Assembly: GCA_027531565.1 (NCBI GenBank)
Contig: JAPZSB010000005.1
Coordinates: 482,906 to 546,905, forward strand
Direction: 5' to 3'
DNA: 64,000 nt
Source: Beijerinckiaceae bacterium
GTDB taxonomy: Bacteria; Pseudomonadota; Alphaproteobacteria; Rhizobiales; Beijerinckiaceae
Below the pieces are notes generated by a model, which saw only the letters and a program-made list of their open reading frames with translations, was not told where the DNA came from and ran no database searches. Positions 29,980-41,339 of this stretch are shown here, in pieces (within the stretch, counting starts at the first letter, position 1; the number at the start of each line of letters is the position of its first letter). A program made the translations under genes and the position numbers.

Positions 29980-30843
29980 TCAGCCTTCGATGCGCTTGCC
30001 CTGCCGGCCAGCCAGATCGGAAATGTATTGCCAGGCCACGCGGCCCGCCCGACTGCCCCGGGTCGTCGACCATTCCAGCGCTTCGTGATGCAGCTGCTCC
30101 TTCGGCAGGGTGAGGCCGAAATGCGCGGCATAGGCGTCGATCATCGCCAGATACTCGTCCTGGCTGCATTTATGGACCCCGAGCCAGAGGCCGAACCGAT
30201 CGGAGAGCGAGACCTTCTCCTCGACGGCCTCATTCGGATTGATCGCAGTCGAGCGCTCGTTCTCCATCATGTCGCGCGGCAGGAGGTGCCGTCGGTTCGA
30301 CGTGGCGTAGAAGAGCACATTGTCCGGCCGTCCCTCGATCCCGCCATCGAGGATCGCCTTGAGCGACTTGTAGGCATTCTCGCCGGCATCGAAGGAGAGG
30401 TCGTCGCAGAACAGGATGAACCGGAACGGCGCGGCGCGCAGCCGGTTCATCAGGCCGGGGAGGGATTCGATGTCCTCCCGGTGCAGTTCGATCAGCTTCA
30501 GCGGATGGCCAAGCCGCACCATCTCGGCATGGGCGGCCTTGACGAGCGAGGACTTGCCCATGCCGCGCGCACCCCAGATCAGGACATTGTTCGCGCTGTG
30601 CCCCTCCGCGAAGCGCCGCGTATTCTCGACAAGGATGTCGCGGATATGGTCGATCCCGACGAGCAGCGAGAGCGGCACGCGCTGGATCTTCGGCACGGGC
30701 TGCAGGCGGTCCTCGGCGGCGTGCCAGAGGAACCCTTCTGCCGCCGAGAAATCCGGCGCGGGCGGGGGCGGTGGTGCCATGCGCTCCAGCGCTTCGGCAA
30801 TGCGGTTCAGGAGGGGCACGAGGGCAGGGTTGTCGAGCGACAT
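29980..30843 (-). CDS. DUF815 family AAA ATPase
   Basis: A 287-residue P-loop ATPase. Walker A is WGARGMGKSSLVKA near residue 94. Walker B is FRFILFCDDLSFD near residue 140. TSNRRHLLPRDMMEN with a downstream Arg corresponds to the AAA sensor region. An N-terminal helix bundle precedes the ATPase core. DUF815 proteins are widespread in alphaproteobacteria, conserved beside the yajC-sec genes, and of unknown function. The gene is divergent from yajC with a 204-base gap and convergent with lppB. Confidence 0.9.
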   Translation of the reverse strand: MSLDNPALVPLLNRIAEALERMAPPPPPAPDFSAAEGFLWHAAEDRLQPVPKIQRVPLSLLVGIDHIRDILVENTRRFAEGHSANNVLIWGARGMGKSSLVKAAHAEMVRLGHPLKLIELHREDIESLPGLMNRLRAAPFRFILFCDDLSFDAGENAYKSLKAILDGGIEGRPDNVLFYATSNRRHLLPRDMMENERSTAINPNEAVEEKVSLSDRFGLWLGVHKCSQDEYLAMIDAYAAHFGLTLPKEQLHHEALEWSTTRGSRAGRVAWQYISDLAGRQGKRIEG

Positions 30844-30963
30844 GCGGGCTGGACCTTCAGGAGTGTTGGCTCCCGCTTAGCGGATCGCGCAGGCCGGCGC
30901 CATATTCCTGCGTCGTTTCCGCACCAGCTTCCGCCCGGATGGAGGAAAAGCCGCAACGAGCAT

Positions 30964-30991
30964 TTGCGTTTCATGGGCCCATCACTATATT
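30964..30991 (+). promoter_or_regulatory. Possible promoter for yajC-secDF
   Basis: TTGCGT and TATATT separated by 16 bases sit 57 bases upstream of the yajC start, in the divergent DUF815/yajC region. The -10 match is good and the -35 match partial. Confidence 0.42.
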
Positions 30992-31047
30992 CCGCCCCGA
31001 AATGACGCGGGCGCCGGCGGTTCGGGCCTGATATCTTGGAGTGGGCC

Positions 31048-31377
31048 TTGTTCATTACCCCTGCTTATGCTCAGGCGGCTGCCGCCCCCGGCGCGAACGA
31101 CATGTTCATGCAGCTGCTTCCCTTCGTCTTCGTGCTGATCATCATGTATTTCCTGCTGATCCGCCCGCAGCAGAAGCGCGCGAAGGCCCACCAGGAAATG
31201 GTCAAGAACCTGCGGCGGGGCGACACCGTCGTGATGACCTCCGGCATGATCGGCAAGATCACCAAGGTCATCGACGATGCCGAGGTCGAGGTCGAGATCG
31301 CCGATAATGTCCGTGTCCGCCTCGTGCGCGGCATGGTTGCGGAAGTGCGGAACAAGAGCGAGCCGGTCCAGTCCTGA
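31048..31377 (+). CDS. yajC: Preprotein translocase accessory subunit YajC
   Basis: A 109-residue single-pass membrane protein of the Sec holotranslocon. The N-terminus is the family-typical MFITPAYAQAA, followed by a helix (LLPFVFVLIIMYFLLIRPQQKRAK) and a cytoplasmic KOW-like domain (LRRGDTVVMTSGMIGKI). The track starts at a TTG at 31036, giving MEWALFI. A second TTG at 31048 matches the family start, with TTGGAG about 6 bases upstream serving as ribosome-binding site, so I prefer it. It heads yajC-secD-secF. Confidence 0.9.
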   Translation: MFITPAYAQAAAAPGANDMFMQLLPFVFVLIIMYFLLIRPQQKRAKAHQEMVKNLRRGDTVVMTSGMIGKITKVIDDAEVEVEIADNVRVRLVRGMVAEVRNKSEPVQS

Positions 31378-31437
31378 CCGGACGAAACTTCCGCCCCTGA
31401 TGAAGCTGGAACCGCCGGACACCCGGCGGGAGGGTCA

Positions 31438-33036
31438 ATGTTCAGACAATCAACCCTGAAAACCGTCCTGATCGCGTTCACGCTGTTCTTCGCGGCCTAT
31501 GTGTCGCTGCCGACCATTCTCGGCCAGGACCGCATGAAGGCGATCACCGGCATGCTGCCGTCCTTCCTGGTTCCGAAGGGCGCCATCAAGCTCGGGCTCG
31601 ACCTGCGGGGCGGCGTCCATGTGATGCTCGAAACCGACAAGGCCGGCCTGTCCAGGGATCTCGTCCGCCAGCTCCAGGAAGATGTTCGCCGCGTCCTGCG
31701 GAACGAGCGCGTCGCGCCCACCGGCGGCATCGTCGCCCAGAATCGCGGGGTCAGCTTCCGCGTGGCCGATGCCGCCGCGCGCGCACGCATCCTGCCGAAA
31801 ATCCAGGAACTTTCGGTCCCTGTCAGCAATGCCGTGCTTGGCAATACCGGCCAGCGCAGCCTCGAGGTGGTCGATCTCGGCGACGGTCTGATCCAGCTTG
31901 TCATCACCGATGCCGAACTCAACGAGCGCATCCGCCGCGCGGTTGACCAGTCGATCGAGATCTTCCGCCGCCGTATCGACCCGGAGGGCGTGAAGGAACC
32001 GACGATCCAGCGTCAGGGCCTCGACCGGATCGTGGTGCAGGTGCCGGGCGCCCAGAATTCCAAGGAAATCACCGACGTTCTCCAGCCGGGCAAGCTCGAG
32101 TTCCGGATGGTCGCCGAGCCGGGAGCCAATCCGGCGGAAATCGAGACGCTGCCCTATACCGACGAAGGCGGCGGCACCATCCAGATCGAGCGGCGCGTCC
32201 TGGTCCGCGGCGAGGACCTGACCTCGGCCGAACCGACCTTCGACCAGCGGACGGGCGAGCCGGTTGTCAGCTTCCGCTTCAATGTGAAGGGCGCGCAGGC
32301 TTTCGCCAAGGTCACGACCGAGAATGTCGGCAAGCCTTTCGCCATCATTCTCGACAACAAGGTGATCTCGGCACCCCGCATCATCTCGCCGATCACGCAG
32401 GGGCAGGGCCAGATTTCCGGCCGCTTCACCGTGGAGCGCGCCAATCAGCTCGCGATCCTGCTGCGCTCGGGCGCGCTGCCCGCCAGCTTCACGCTGGTCG
32501 AGGAACGCACGGTCGGGGCAGGCCTCGGCGCCGATTCGATCGATGCCGCCGTTCTCGCCTCCATTGTCTCGCTGGTGGCGATCTCGATTTTCACCCTCGC
32601 GACCTATGGCGTGTTCGGAGCGATCGCGCTGGTGGCCCTGGCGGTGAACTTCCTGCTTCTCATTGCCCTCATGGCGCTGATCGGCTCGACGCTGACCCTG
32701 CCGGGCATTGCGGGCATCGTTCTGACACTCGCCATCGCAGTCGACTCCAACGTGCTGATCTACGAGCGTATCCGCGAGGAGCAGGCGGCCGGCCGTTCGG
32801 CCATTTCCTCGCTGGATTCGGGCTTCACCCGCGCGCTGGCGACCATTCTCGATGCCAACATCACCGGGTTCCTTGCCCATGCGATCCTGTATTTCGTGGG
32901 GACAGGCGCGGTGAAGGGCTTCGCGGTCACGACCTGCCTTGGCCTCGGCACGACCATTTTCACCGCCTTCACGCTGACCCGGATGATGGTGGCGGCGTGG
33001 TATCGCTGGTTCAAGCCCAAATCGGTGCCGATCTGA
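31438..33036 (+). CDS. secD: Protein translocase subunit SecD
   Basis: A 532-residue RND-type membrane protein that uses proton flow to pull secreted proteins through SecYEG. After the first transmembrane helix comes the family motif IKLGLDLRGGVHVMLE near residue 55. Next is the large periplasmic P1 domain with DQSIEIFRRRIDPEGVKEPTIQRQG. Helices 2-6 hold AIAVDSNVLIYERIREE, where the Asp and Arg act in proton relay. The gap to secF is 43 bases. Full length and typical composition. Confidence 0.96.
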   Translation: MFRQSTLKTVLIAFTLFFAAYVSLPTILGQDRMKAITGMLPSFLVPKGAIKLGLDLRGGVHVMLETDKAGLSRDLVRQLQEDVRRVLRNERVAPTGGIVAQNRGVSFRVADAAARARILPKIQELSVPVSNAVLGNTGQRSLEVVDLGDGLIQLVITDAELNERIRRAVDQSIEIFRRRIDPEGVKEPTIQRQGLDRIVVQVPGAQNSKEITDVLQPGKLEFRMVAEPGANPAEIETLPYTDEGGGTIQIERRVLVRGEDLTSAEPTFDQRTGEPVVSFRFNVKGAQAFAKVTTENVGKPFAIILDNKVISAPRIISPITQGQGQISGRFTVERANQLAILLRSGALPASFTLVEERTVGAGLGADSIDAAVLASIVSLVAISIFTLATYGVFGAIALVALAVNFLLLIALMALIGSTLTLPGIAGIVLTLAIAVDSNVLIYERIREEQAAGRSAISSLDSGFTRALATILDANITGFLAHAILYFVGTGAVKGFAVTTCLGLGTTIFTAFTLTRMMVAAWYRWFKPKSVPI

Positions 33037-33079
33037 TGCCGTCGAAGCGCCCCGTTTCCCGCCCTGACCGGAAATTCCG

Positions 33080-34036
33080 ATGAAGCTCCTTCGCCTCGTT
33101 CCCGACAATACCCGCTTCGGCTTCATGCGCTTCCGGCGCGTGTCGTTCCCGCTTTCGGCCCTGCTGTCGATCGTCTCGGTCGTGACCTTCATCTGGCTCG
33201 GCATGAATGTCGGCATCGACTTCAAGGGCGGCACCGTTGTCGAGCTGCAGGCGCGGGGCGACCGCGCCAACATCGCCCAGATCCGGGAAACGGCCTCTGG
33301 CCTCAACCTCGGGGATGTCGAAGTGCAGGAATTCGGCTCCCCGCGGGATGTGATCCTGCGGGTCGGCCTGCAGGAAGGCGGCGATGCGGCGCAGGCCCAG
33401 GTTGTCGCCAAGCTGCGCACCGCCTTCGAGGCAGCCTATGAGTTCCGCCGCGTCGAAGTTGTCGGCCCGCGCGTCTCGCAGGAACTGGTGCAGAACGGCA
33501 CGATCGGCGTCCTGCTCGCGATCATGGTCATCCTGATCTACCTGTGGTTCCGCTACGAGTGGCAGTTTGCCGTCGGCGCGGTCATCGCCACCATGCATGA
33601 CCTGGTGCTGACCATCGGCTTCTACGCCGTCACCCAGATCCAGTTCGACCAGACCTCGATCGCGGCGATCCTGACCATCATCGGCTATTCGCTGAACGAT
33701 ACCGTCGTCGTCTATGACCGCGTGAGGGAATTGCTGCGGAAATACAAGAAGATCGGCCTGCACGAGCTGCTCGATCTCTCGATGAATTCCACGCTCTCGC
33801 GGACCATCATCACCTCGATCACGGCCATTCTCGCCCTGATCGCGCTGGCCGTCTTCGGGGGCGATACGATCCAGGGCTTCTGCCTTGCGTTGCTGTTCGG
33901 CATCGTGGTCGGCACCTATTCGTCGATCTTTGTGGCCGCGCCGATTCTGATCTATCTTGGTGTCCGCGTCGGCGAGGGCGTCGGCGCCACCTCGGGCAAT
34001 GCCGACAAGGCAGTCAATTCCGGAGCAACGAAATGA
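33080..34036 (+). CDS. secF: Protein translocase subunit SecF
   Basis: A 318-residue partner of SecD. The first helix is followed by GIDFKGGTVVELQ, and the C-terminal helices contain ILTIIGYSLNDTVVVYDRVRE near residue 205, the conserved proton-relay segment with Asp and Arg. The tail is short. The stop overlaps the start of the Mth938-domain gene by 4 bases, so the two are translationally coupled. Confidence 0.96.
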   Translation: MKLLRLVPDNTRFGFMRFRRVSFPLSALLSIVSVVTFIWLGMNVGIDFKGGTVVELQARGDRANIAQIRETASGLNLGDVEVQEFGSPRDVILRVGLQEGGDAAQAQVVAKLRTAFEAAYEFRRVEVVGPRVSQELVQNGTIGVLLAIMVILIYLWFRYEWQFAVGAVIATMHDLVLTIGFYAVTQIQFDQTSIAAILTIIGYSLNDTVVVYDRVRELLRKYKKIGLHELLDLSMNSTLSRTIITSITAILALIALAVFGGDTIQGFCLALLFGIVVGTYSSIFVAAPILIYLGVRVGEGVGATSGNADKAVNSGATK

Positions 34037-34398
34037 GCGGCTACGTCCCCGGCGGACATCAGATCGAGTCCTACGGCAATGGCGGCTTCCGTTTCGCCGG
34101 CATGTCCCATCAGGGCTCCATCATCGCGCTGCCAACCGGGATCCAGTCCTGGGCGGTCACCTCGCCGAACCGGATCGATGTCTCCTCGCTCACGCCGGTG
34201 ATCGTCGAGATGAACCAGCTCGACATGCTGCTTATCGGCACCGGCGAGAAAGCCCTGCCGCAGGATTCGCCCTTTGCCCAGGCCCTGCGCCAGCTTGGAT
34301 TCAACGTCGAGGTGATGGATACGGCGGCTGCCGCCCGCACCTACAACGTGCTGTTCGAGGAGGGGCGCCGCGTCGGCGCCGCGCTTCTGGCCGTTTGA
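34033..34398 (+). CDS. Mth938-like domain protein (NDUFAF3-like)
   Basis: A 121-residue soluble protein of the Mth938 fold. Family segments include IESYGNGGFRFAG, the strand-loop IVEMNQLDMLLIGTGEKA near residue 65 and VMDTAAAARTYNVLFEEGR. The human homologue NDUFAF3 is an assembly factor of respiratory complex I. In bacteria the role is less clear. It overlaps secF by 4 bases, and the next gene encodes a NDUFAF6-like protein, so two complex-I-assembly-type proteins sit beside the Sec genes. A role in membrane-protein or complex I biogenesis is inference from this context. Confidence 0.88.
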   Translation: MSGYVPGGHQIESYGNGGFRFAGMSHQGSIIALPTGIQSWAVTSPNRIDVSSLTPVIVEMNQLDMLLIGTGEKALPQDSPFAQALRQLGFNVEVMDTAAAARTYNVLFEEGRRVGAALLAV

Positions 34399-34492
34399 GC
34401 CGACTATCCACAGCCAAGGACAAGGGAATGGGCGAAGACCGCTTTCCTTGGCCCGGTCCCGCTCCATATCCGGGGCTGGGAGGAACGGCTGG

Positions 34493-35395
34493 ATGAACTC
34501 GCCACTCGCCATGCCCGGGCTTGCGGATCGAACGGGTCCGGATCTGGACGCGGCTTTCGCGATCTGCATGGCACAGGTGCGGGCCCTTGATCCGGACCGG
34601 TATCTGGCGTGCCTGTTCGCGCCGCGCGAGGCGCAGCCCGGCCTGTTCGCGCTCTATGCCTTCAGCAGCGAGATTGCCCGCATCCGGGACGTGGTTTCGG
34701 AACCGATGCCGGGCGAGCTGCGCCATCAATGGTGGCGCGAGGCCCTGTCCTGCAAGGGCGAGGAAGCCGGCCGGCAGAACCCCGTGGCCCTCGCGATCCT
34801 CGACACGCTCCGGCGCTACGCCCTGCCGCCCGAACCGCTTCTCGCCCTGATCGAGGCGCGCAGCTTCGACCTCTACGATGATCCGATGCCGACCTGGCAG
34901 GACCTCGAGGGCTATTGCGGCGAAACGTCATCCGCGCTGGTCCGGCTGGCCACGCTGATCCTGGCGGGCGGAGAGGAGCCGGGCAGTGCCGATCTCTGCG
35001 GCTATGCTGGCGTCTCCTATGCGATGACCGGGCTGCTCCGGGCCTTTCCGATCCATGCCCGTCGCCGGCAATGCTTCCTGCCGCACGAAATGCTGATCTC
35101 CTGCGGCGTCTCGCTGGAGGAGATCGCCGAAGGCAAGGACAGCGACAACCTGCGAGCGGCACTTCATGAGGTCCGCCAGCGGGCGCGGGGCCATTTCGAG
35201 ACCCTGCGCAGCCGGATCGGCGAGATCGATGCCCGCATCCGGCCGGCGTTCCTCGCCTGCTGCCTCGTGCCGGCCTATCTCGGCAAGATGGAACGGGCGG
35301 ATTATCGCCCGTTTGAGACGTTGGTCGATCTGAACCCGCTCCGGAAATGGTGGATTGTCGGCCGCTCGGCCTGGAAGGCCAAGCGCTACCGCTGA
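34493..35395 (+). CDS. Squalene/phytoene synthase family protein, NDUFAF6-like
   Basis: A 300-residue all-helical protein of the squalene/phytoene synthase fold. True synthases carry two Asp-rich DxxxD motifs. Here the first site reads SEIARIRDVVSEP and the second reads MTGLLRAFPIHARRRQCFLP, so the metal-binding Asp motifs are missing. These variants match the mitochondrial complex I assembly factor NDUFAF6, which is not known to make isoprenoids. The start ATG at 34493 has GGGAGGA 8 bases upstream; the track's TTG at 34448 is less likely. It follows the Mth938 gene and is convergent with trmFO. Confidence 0.86.
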   Translation: MNSPLAMPGLADRTGPDLDAAFAICMAQVRALDPDRYLACLFAPREAQPGLFALYAFSSEIARIRDVVSEPMPGELRHQWWREALSCKGEEAGRQNPVALAILDTLRRYALPPEPLLALIEARSFDLYDDPMPTWQDLEGYCGETSSALVRLATLILAGGEEPGSADLCGYAGVSYAMTGLLRAFPIHARRRQCFLPHEMLISCGVSLEEIAEGKDSDNLRAALHEVRQRARGHFETLRSRIGEIDARIRPAFLACCLVPAYLGKMERADYRPFETLVDLNPLRKWWIVGRSAWKAKRYR

Positions 35396-35402
35396 GCCGA
35401 CG

Positions 35403-36836
35403 CTACTCGGCCGCCTCGGAAAGGGCCGGAGCAAGCGCGTTTTCCACCATCCAGGCGGAAAGGGCGGCCTTGGCCCGCGCGGTGATCATCCGCTTCTTGG
35501 CCACCGCCTTGTCCTTGCCGCGCAGCCTTTTGCCGTTCTCGTCCCGCGGGGCCGCCTCGATCGGCGGAAACAGGCCGAAATTGACATTCATCGGCTGGTA
35601 GGATTTCGGCCCGGTATCGATGGTCTCGATATGCCCGCCGGTGATGTGGTTGAGCAGCGCTCCGAGCGCCGTTTCGGGCGGGGGGACGGCCAGCGCGCGG
35701 CCGAGCCGCTCCGAACTGGCCAGCAACCCGGCCACGAGCCCGATCGCTGCGCTCTCGACATAGCCCTCGCAACCTGTGACCTGCCCCGCAAAGCGCAGGC
35801 GCGGCTGGGCCTTCAGGCGCAGCACGGAATCGAGATGGCGCGGCGAATTCAGATAGGTGTTGCGGTGGATGCCGCCGAGCCGGGCGAACTCGGCCTGTTC
35901 CAGCCCGGGAATCATCCGGAAGATCGTGGATTGCGGCCCGTATTTCAGCTTCGTCTGAAAGCCGACCATGTTGTAGAGCGTGCCGAGCTTGTTGTCCTGA
36001 CGCAGCTGGACGACCGCATACGGCTTTACCGTCGGGTTATGCGGGTTCGTCAGCCCGACGGGCTTCATCGGCCCGTGCCGGAGGGTCTCGACCCCGCGTT
36101 CCGCCATCACCTCGATGGGCAGGCAGCCGTCGAAATAGGGCGTATCCTTCTCCCATTCGCGGAACTCGGCCTTCTCCCCCGCGATGAGCGCAGCCACGAA
36201 AGCCTCGTACTGCGCCTTGTCCAGCGGGCAATTGATGTAATCCGCCCCGGTTCCGCCAGGCCCCGCCTTGTCATAGCGGGACTGGAACCAGGCCACATCC
36301 ATATTGATCGAGTCGCGATGGACGATCGGCGCGATCGCGTCGAAAAAGGCCAGCGAATCCTCGCCGGTCAGGGACCGGATGCCTTCCGCCAGTGCCGGCG
36401 AGGTCAGGGGGCCGGTCGCGAGGATGACGCTGTCCCAGTCCGCCGGCGGAAGGCCGGCGACCTCGCTGCGGTCGATCGTGACGAGCGGATGCGCCTCGAG
36501 CCGCGCCGTGACGTCGGCCGAGAAGGCATCCCGGTCCACCGCCAGTGCCGATCCCGCCGGAACCTGGTGTCGGTCGGCCGCATGCATGATCAGCGAACCC
36601 AGCCGGCGCATCTCGTGATGGATCAGCCCGACGGCATTGAGATCCGAATCATCGGAACGGAAGGAATTGGAGCAGACCAGCTCGGCCAGCCCCTGCGATT
36701 TATGGGCTTCGGTCATGCGGCGCGGCCGCATCTCGTGAAGCACGACGGGAACGCCGGCCTGCGCGATCTGCCAGGCGGCTTCGCTGCCGGCAAGGCCACC
36801 GCCGACGACATGGATCGGGGAAAGGGTCTTGGTCAT
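35403..36836 (-). CDS. trmFO: Methylenetetrahydrofolate-tRNA-(uracil-54-C5)-methyltransferase
   Basis: A 477-residue flavoprotein that makes ribothymidine at position 54 of tRNA using methylene-THF and FADH2. The FAD-binding Rossmann loop is [18 protein letters not shown] near residue 8, and [12 protein letters not shown] near residue 50 is the family signature with its key Cys. A GID-type region ([20 protein letters not shown]) follows near 210. The start ATG at 36836 ([10 protein letters not shown]) is natural; the track's longer start reads through the terminator region. It is convergent with the NDUFAF6-like gene, only 7 bases apart. Confidence 0.95.
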   Translation of the reverse strand: MTKTLSPIHVVGGGLAGSEAAWQIAQAGVPVVLHEMRPRRMTEAHKSQGLAELVCSNSFRSDDSDLNAVGLIHHEMRRLGSLIMHAADRHQVPAGSALAVDRDAFSADVTARLEAHPLVTIDRSEVAGLPPADWDSVILATGPLTSPALAEGIRSLTGEDSLAFFDAIAPIVHRDSINMDVAWFQSRYDKAGPGGTGADYINCPLDKAQYEAFVAALIAGEKAEFREWEKDTPYFDGCLPIEVMAERGVETLRHGPMKPVGLTNPHNPTVKPYAVVQLRQDNKLGTLYNMVGFQTKLKYGPQSTIFRMIPGLEQAEFARLGGIHRNTYLNSPRHLDSVLRLKAQPRLRFAGQVTGCEGYVESAAIGLVAGLLASSERLGRALAVPPPETALGALLNHITGGHIETIDTGPKSYQPMNVNFGLFPPIEAAPRDENGKRLRGKDKAVAKKRMITARAKAALSAWMVENALAPALSEAAE

Positions 36837-36881
36837 GCCCGGTAAATACTCGCTTGCGCGACCGGAGGCGAGGGGGCGCAT

Positions 36882-36907
36882 AAAAAAAGGCCCGCCGAAG
36901 CGGGCCA
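36882..36907 (-). terminator. Intrinsic terminator downstream of the DUF1127 gene
   Basis: On the minus strand a GGCCCGC/GCGGGCC stem closed by a TTCG tetraloop is followed by seven T residues. It lies between the DUF1127 gene (upstream) and trmFO (downstream), so it should stop the DUF1127 transcript 45 bases before the trmFO start. Confidence 0.88.
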
Positions 36908-37016
36908 TTCGCACGTAAGGGCCGGGAGTTAGCCGATACGCGTAGAGGGAACACGCGAGGTCAGGCGCCAGGTGGGAGAGTTCTGCCGCCTGACCCGCGT
37001 GAAGCAGGGAGAACAG

Positions 37017-37047
37017 CAGGCCCGGACGGGGAGAACATCCGGGCCTG
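37017..37047 (-). other. Perfect hairpin in the 3' region of the DUF1127 transcript
   Basis: CAGGCCCGGA and TCCGGGCCTG form a perfect 10-bp stem around an 11-base loop, 8 bases after the DUF1127 stop on the minus strand. There is no T-tract, so it is more likely an RNA-stabilising or processing element than a terminator. Confidence 0.55.
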
Positions 37048-37055
37048 CCGGTTCC

Positions 37056-37211
37056 TCAGGCGCCGACAGCCTGCCGGGCGGCCTGTTCGATGCTGCCGCG
37101 ATTCAGGCCGATATCGGCGAGTTCCCGATCGGAAAGCTGCGAGAGGATCTCGACGTTCCGGCGGAAACGCAGCCACGACTGGATGCGGGCGATAATGTGG
37201 GTCAGGATCAT
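37056..37211 (-). CDS. DUF1127 small arginine-rich protein
   Basis: A 51-residue protein with the DUF1127 core FRRNVEILSQLSDRELADIGLNRGSIEQ. The start ATG at 37211 gives MILTHIIARIQSWLRF, preceded by GGAG at suitable spacing; the track's start 27 residues upstream is unlikely. Short DUF1127 proteins in alphaproteobacteria have been linked to phosphate and carbon metabolism and to RNA turnover, but the function of this one is unknown. It is followed on its strand by a 10-bp hairpin and a UUCG-type terminator, giving a transcript with a structured 3' tail of about 150 bases. Confidence 0.87.
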   Translation of the reverse strand: MILTHIIARIQSWLRFRRNVEILSQLSDRELADIGLNRGSIEQAARQAVGA

Positions 37212-37610
37212 GGGTCTTCTCCAGAATTGAATTTCGTGACCCGCCGACTGCCGCTGCATCACCGCGAGGGACGCTGCCGTCGTCTTGGGCATGGGTGCTT
37301 ATGTGCAGTGCAAAAAAGGCAAAGTCTAGGCAGAGCTGGCGCCTCAGCGGCCATCAGATATGCGCATATTGCATGCCTGTTTGATAAAACTTTAAGGGTT
37401 GCGCGCGGTCCCATCCGCCCGCAAAAGGCCAGCAGCAGGCACGGCCGCGGAATTTTTCAATGAATTTCAGAAGCTTGGGGAAAAGCTATCCCCGCCCGAC
37501 CACACGCAAATCACGCGCAGGCCGGCTCGACATGCCCGAAGGGCGCGAAACGGCCGCGCCACGCTCCACGCCACGGAGGGAGGGCGGGCCGGAGGAGGGA
37601 CCGGCGCGGT
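37212..37610. other. Intergenic region between DUF1127 and uvrA genes
   Basis: A 399-base stretch without a convincing gene. The part nearest the DUF1127 gene (about 37305-37400) is A/T-rich and probably holds its promoter. It includes a perfect 12-bp palindrome ATATGCGCATAT at 37358-37369 that could be an operator. The rest is GC-rich and follows the uvrA stop; I see no clear terminator in it. Confidence 0.5.
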
Positions 37611-40562
<2,952 letters not shown>

Positions 40563-40691
40563 GACAAACTGCTCGGGAGAGGGCGTTCCTGCTCAAGTAA
40601 GGCGCGGGGCAGGGGGCTTCAACCGGGAATCGTCATTCCCGGCCACGCTTTCCTGTAAGACAACCCTTGCACAGGCCGAGACATCCGTCTA

Positions 40692-40706
40692 GAACAAAAG
40701 AAGAAC
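40692..40706 (-). promoter_or_regulatory. LexA (SOS) box upstream of uvrA
   Basis: GAAC-AAAAGAA-GAAC is an exact match to the alphaproteobacterial LexA operator (GAACN7GAAC, or GTTCN7GTTC on the other strand). It lies 130 bases before the uvrA start and after the stop of the upstream small gene, as expected for LexA repression of uvrA. Confidence 0.85.
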
Positions 40707-40717
40707 AACATCACGGA

Positions 40718-40740
40718 TTGCTGACATACCCTGTCAGCAA
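40718..40740 (-). terminator. Perfect hairpin between the small exported-protein gene and the uvrA promoter
   Basis: TTGCTGACA-TACCC-TGTCAGCAA is a perfect 9-bp stem starting 14 bases after the stop of the minus-strand gene at 40754-41047. No clear T-tract follows on that strand, so termination is probable but not certain. It would insulate the SOS-regulated uvrA promoter. Confidence 0.5.
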
Positions 40741-40753
40741 TCGCCGCGGAATG

Positions 40754-41047
40754 TCAGGAGGCGCCGATGGGAGCCCAGAAACAGGCCGGTTTTCCGGGGA
40801 TCGAGATCATCTTCCCCTTGCCGTCCTCATGGCGGCAGATGTGGAACCGGCCATCCGGGGAGGGCCGGGCTTCGCGGTGGCCGATGAAGGTTCCGTCGAG
40901 GAGCATCCAGCCCCCGGTGGTGGACTTCACCTGTTCAACCGCCACGGGATAGCAGTCGCGGTCCGAACAGCATTCATAAGGATACCAGCTATGCGCAAGG
41001 GCGGCAGTCGGAACAAGCAACACGAGAAGAACAGAACCAAGCTTCAT
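40754..41047 (-). CDS. Small exported protein of unknown function
   Basis: A 97-residue protein with a clear signal peptide ([18 protein letters not shown], cleavage near AHS). The mature 78 residues have four cysteines (ECCSDRDC and ICRHEDG) plus a fifth near the end (PACFWAP), and many His/Tyr residues (HSWYPYECC). Such short Cys-rich periplasmic proteins are common and poorly studied in rhizobia; I do not recognise a function, though disulfide bonding or metal binding is plausible. A GGAGG lies upstream. It is on the same strand as uvrA but separated by a hairpin and the LexA box. Confidence 0.82.
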   Translation of the reverse strand: MKLGSVLLVLLVPTAALAHSWYPYECCSDRDCYPVAVEQVKSTTGGWMLLDGTFIGHREARPSPDGRFHICRHEDGKGKMISIPGKPACFWAPIGAS

Positions 41048-41339
41048 CAGAACCTCCAGGGCGCTTGACGTTCAGGACAACGGCAGGACGTGCGGCGCGC
41101 GGGGTGCGCGCCGTGGAGACAGCTTCACTTCGTCTTCTGATTGTTGGGGGAGCCTGCCGGGAAAAGGCAAAGCAACGGCAGCCCACCATAGGGACAGACT
41201 ATGGGACAGATGGTTAATTTTTTATTTCCGGGCCCGTCAGGGGCGCTGTGGACAAGGACAACGACCTTCTGTCCCCGGAGGCAGCACCTCACTAAGGTGC
41301 GGCGGAGTTGGATGGAACGGCAGCATTCGGGAGCAGGCC

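Noticed and set aside
41094-41112. GGCGCGC/GCGCGCC inverted repeat upstream of ssb
   Set aside because: Low-complexity GC palindrome of 7 bp that is easily explained by base composition.
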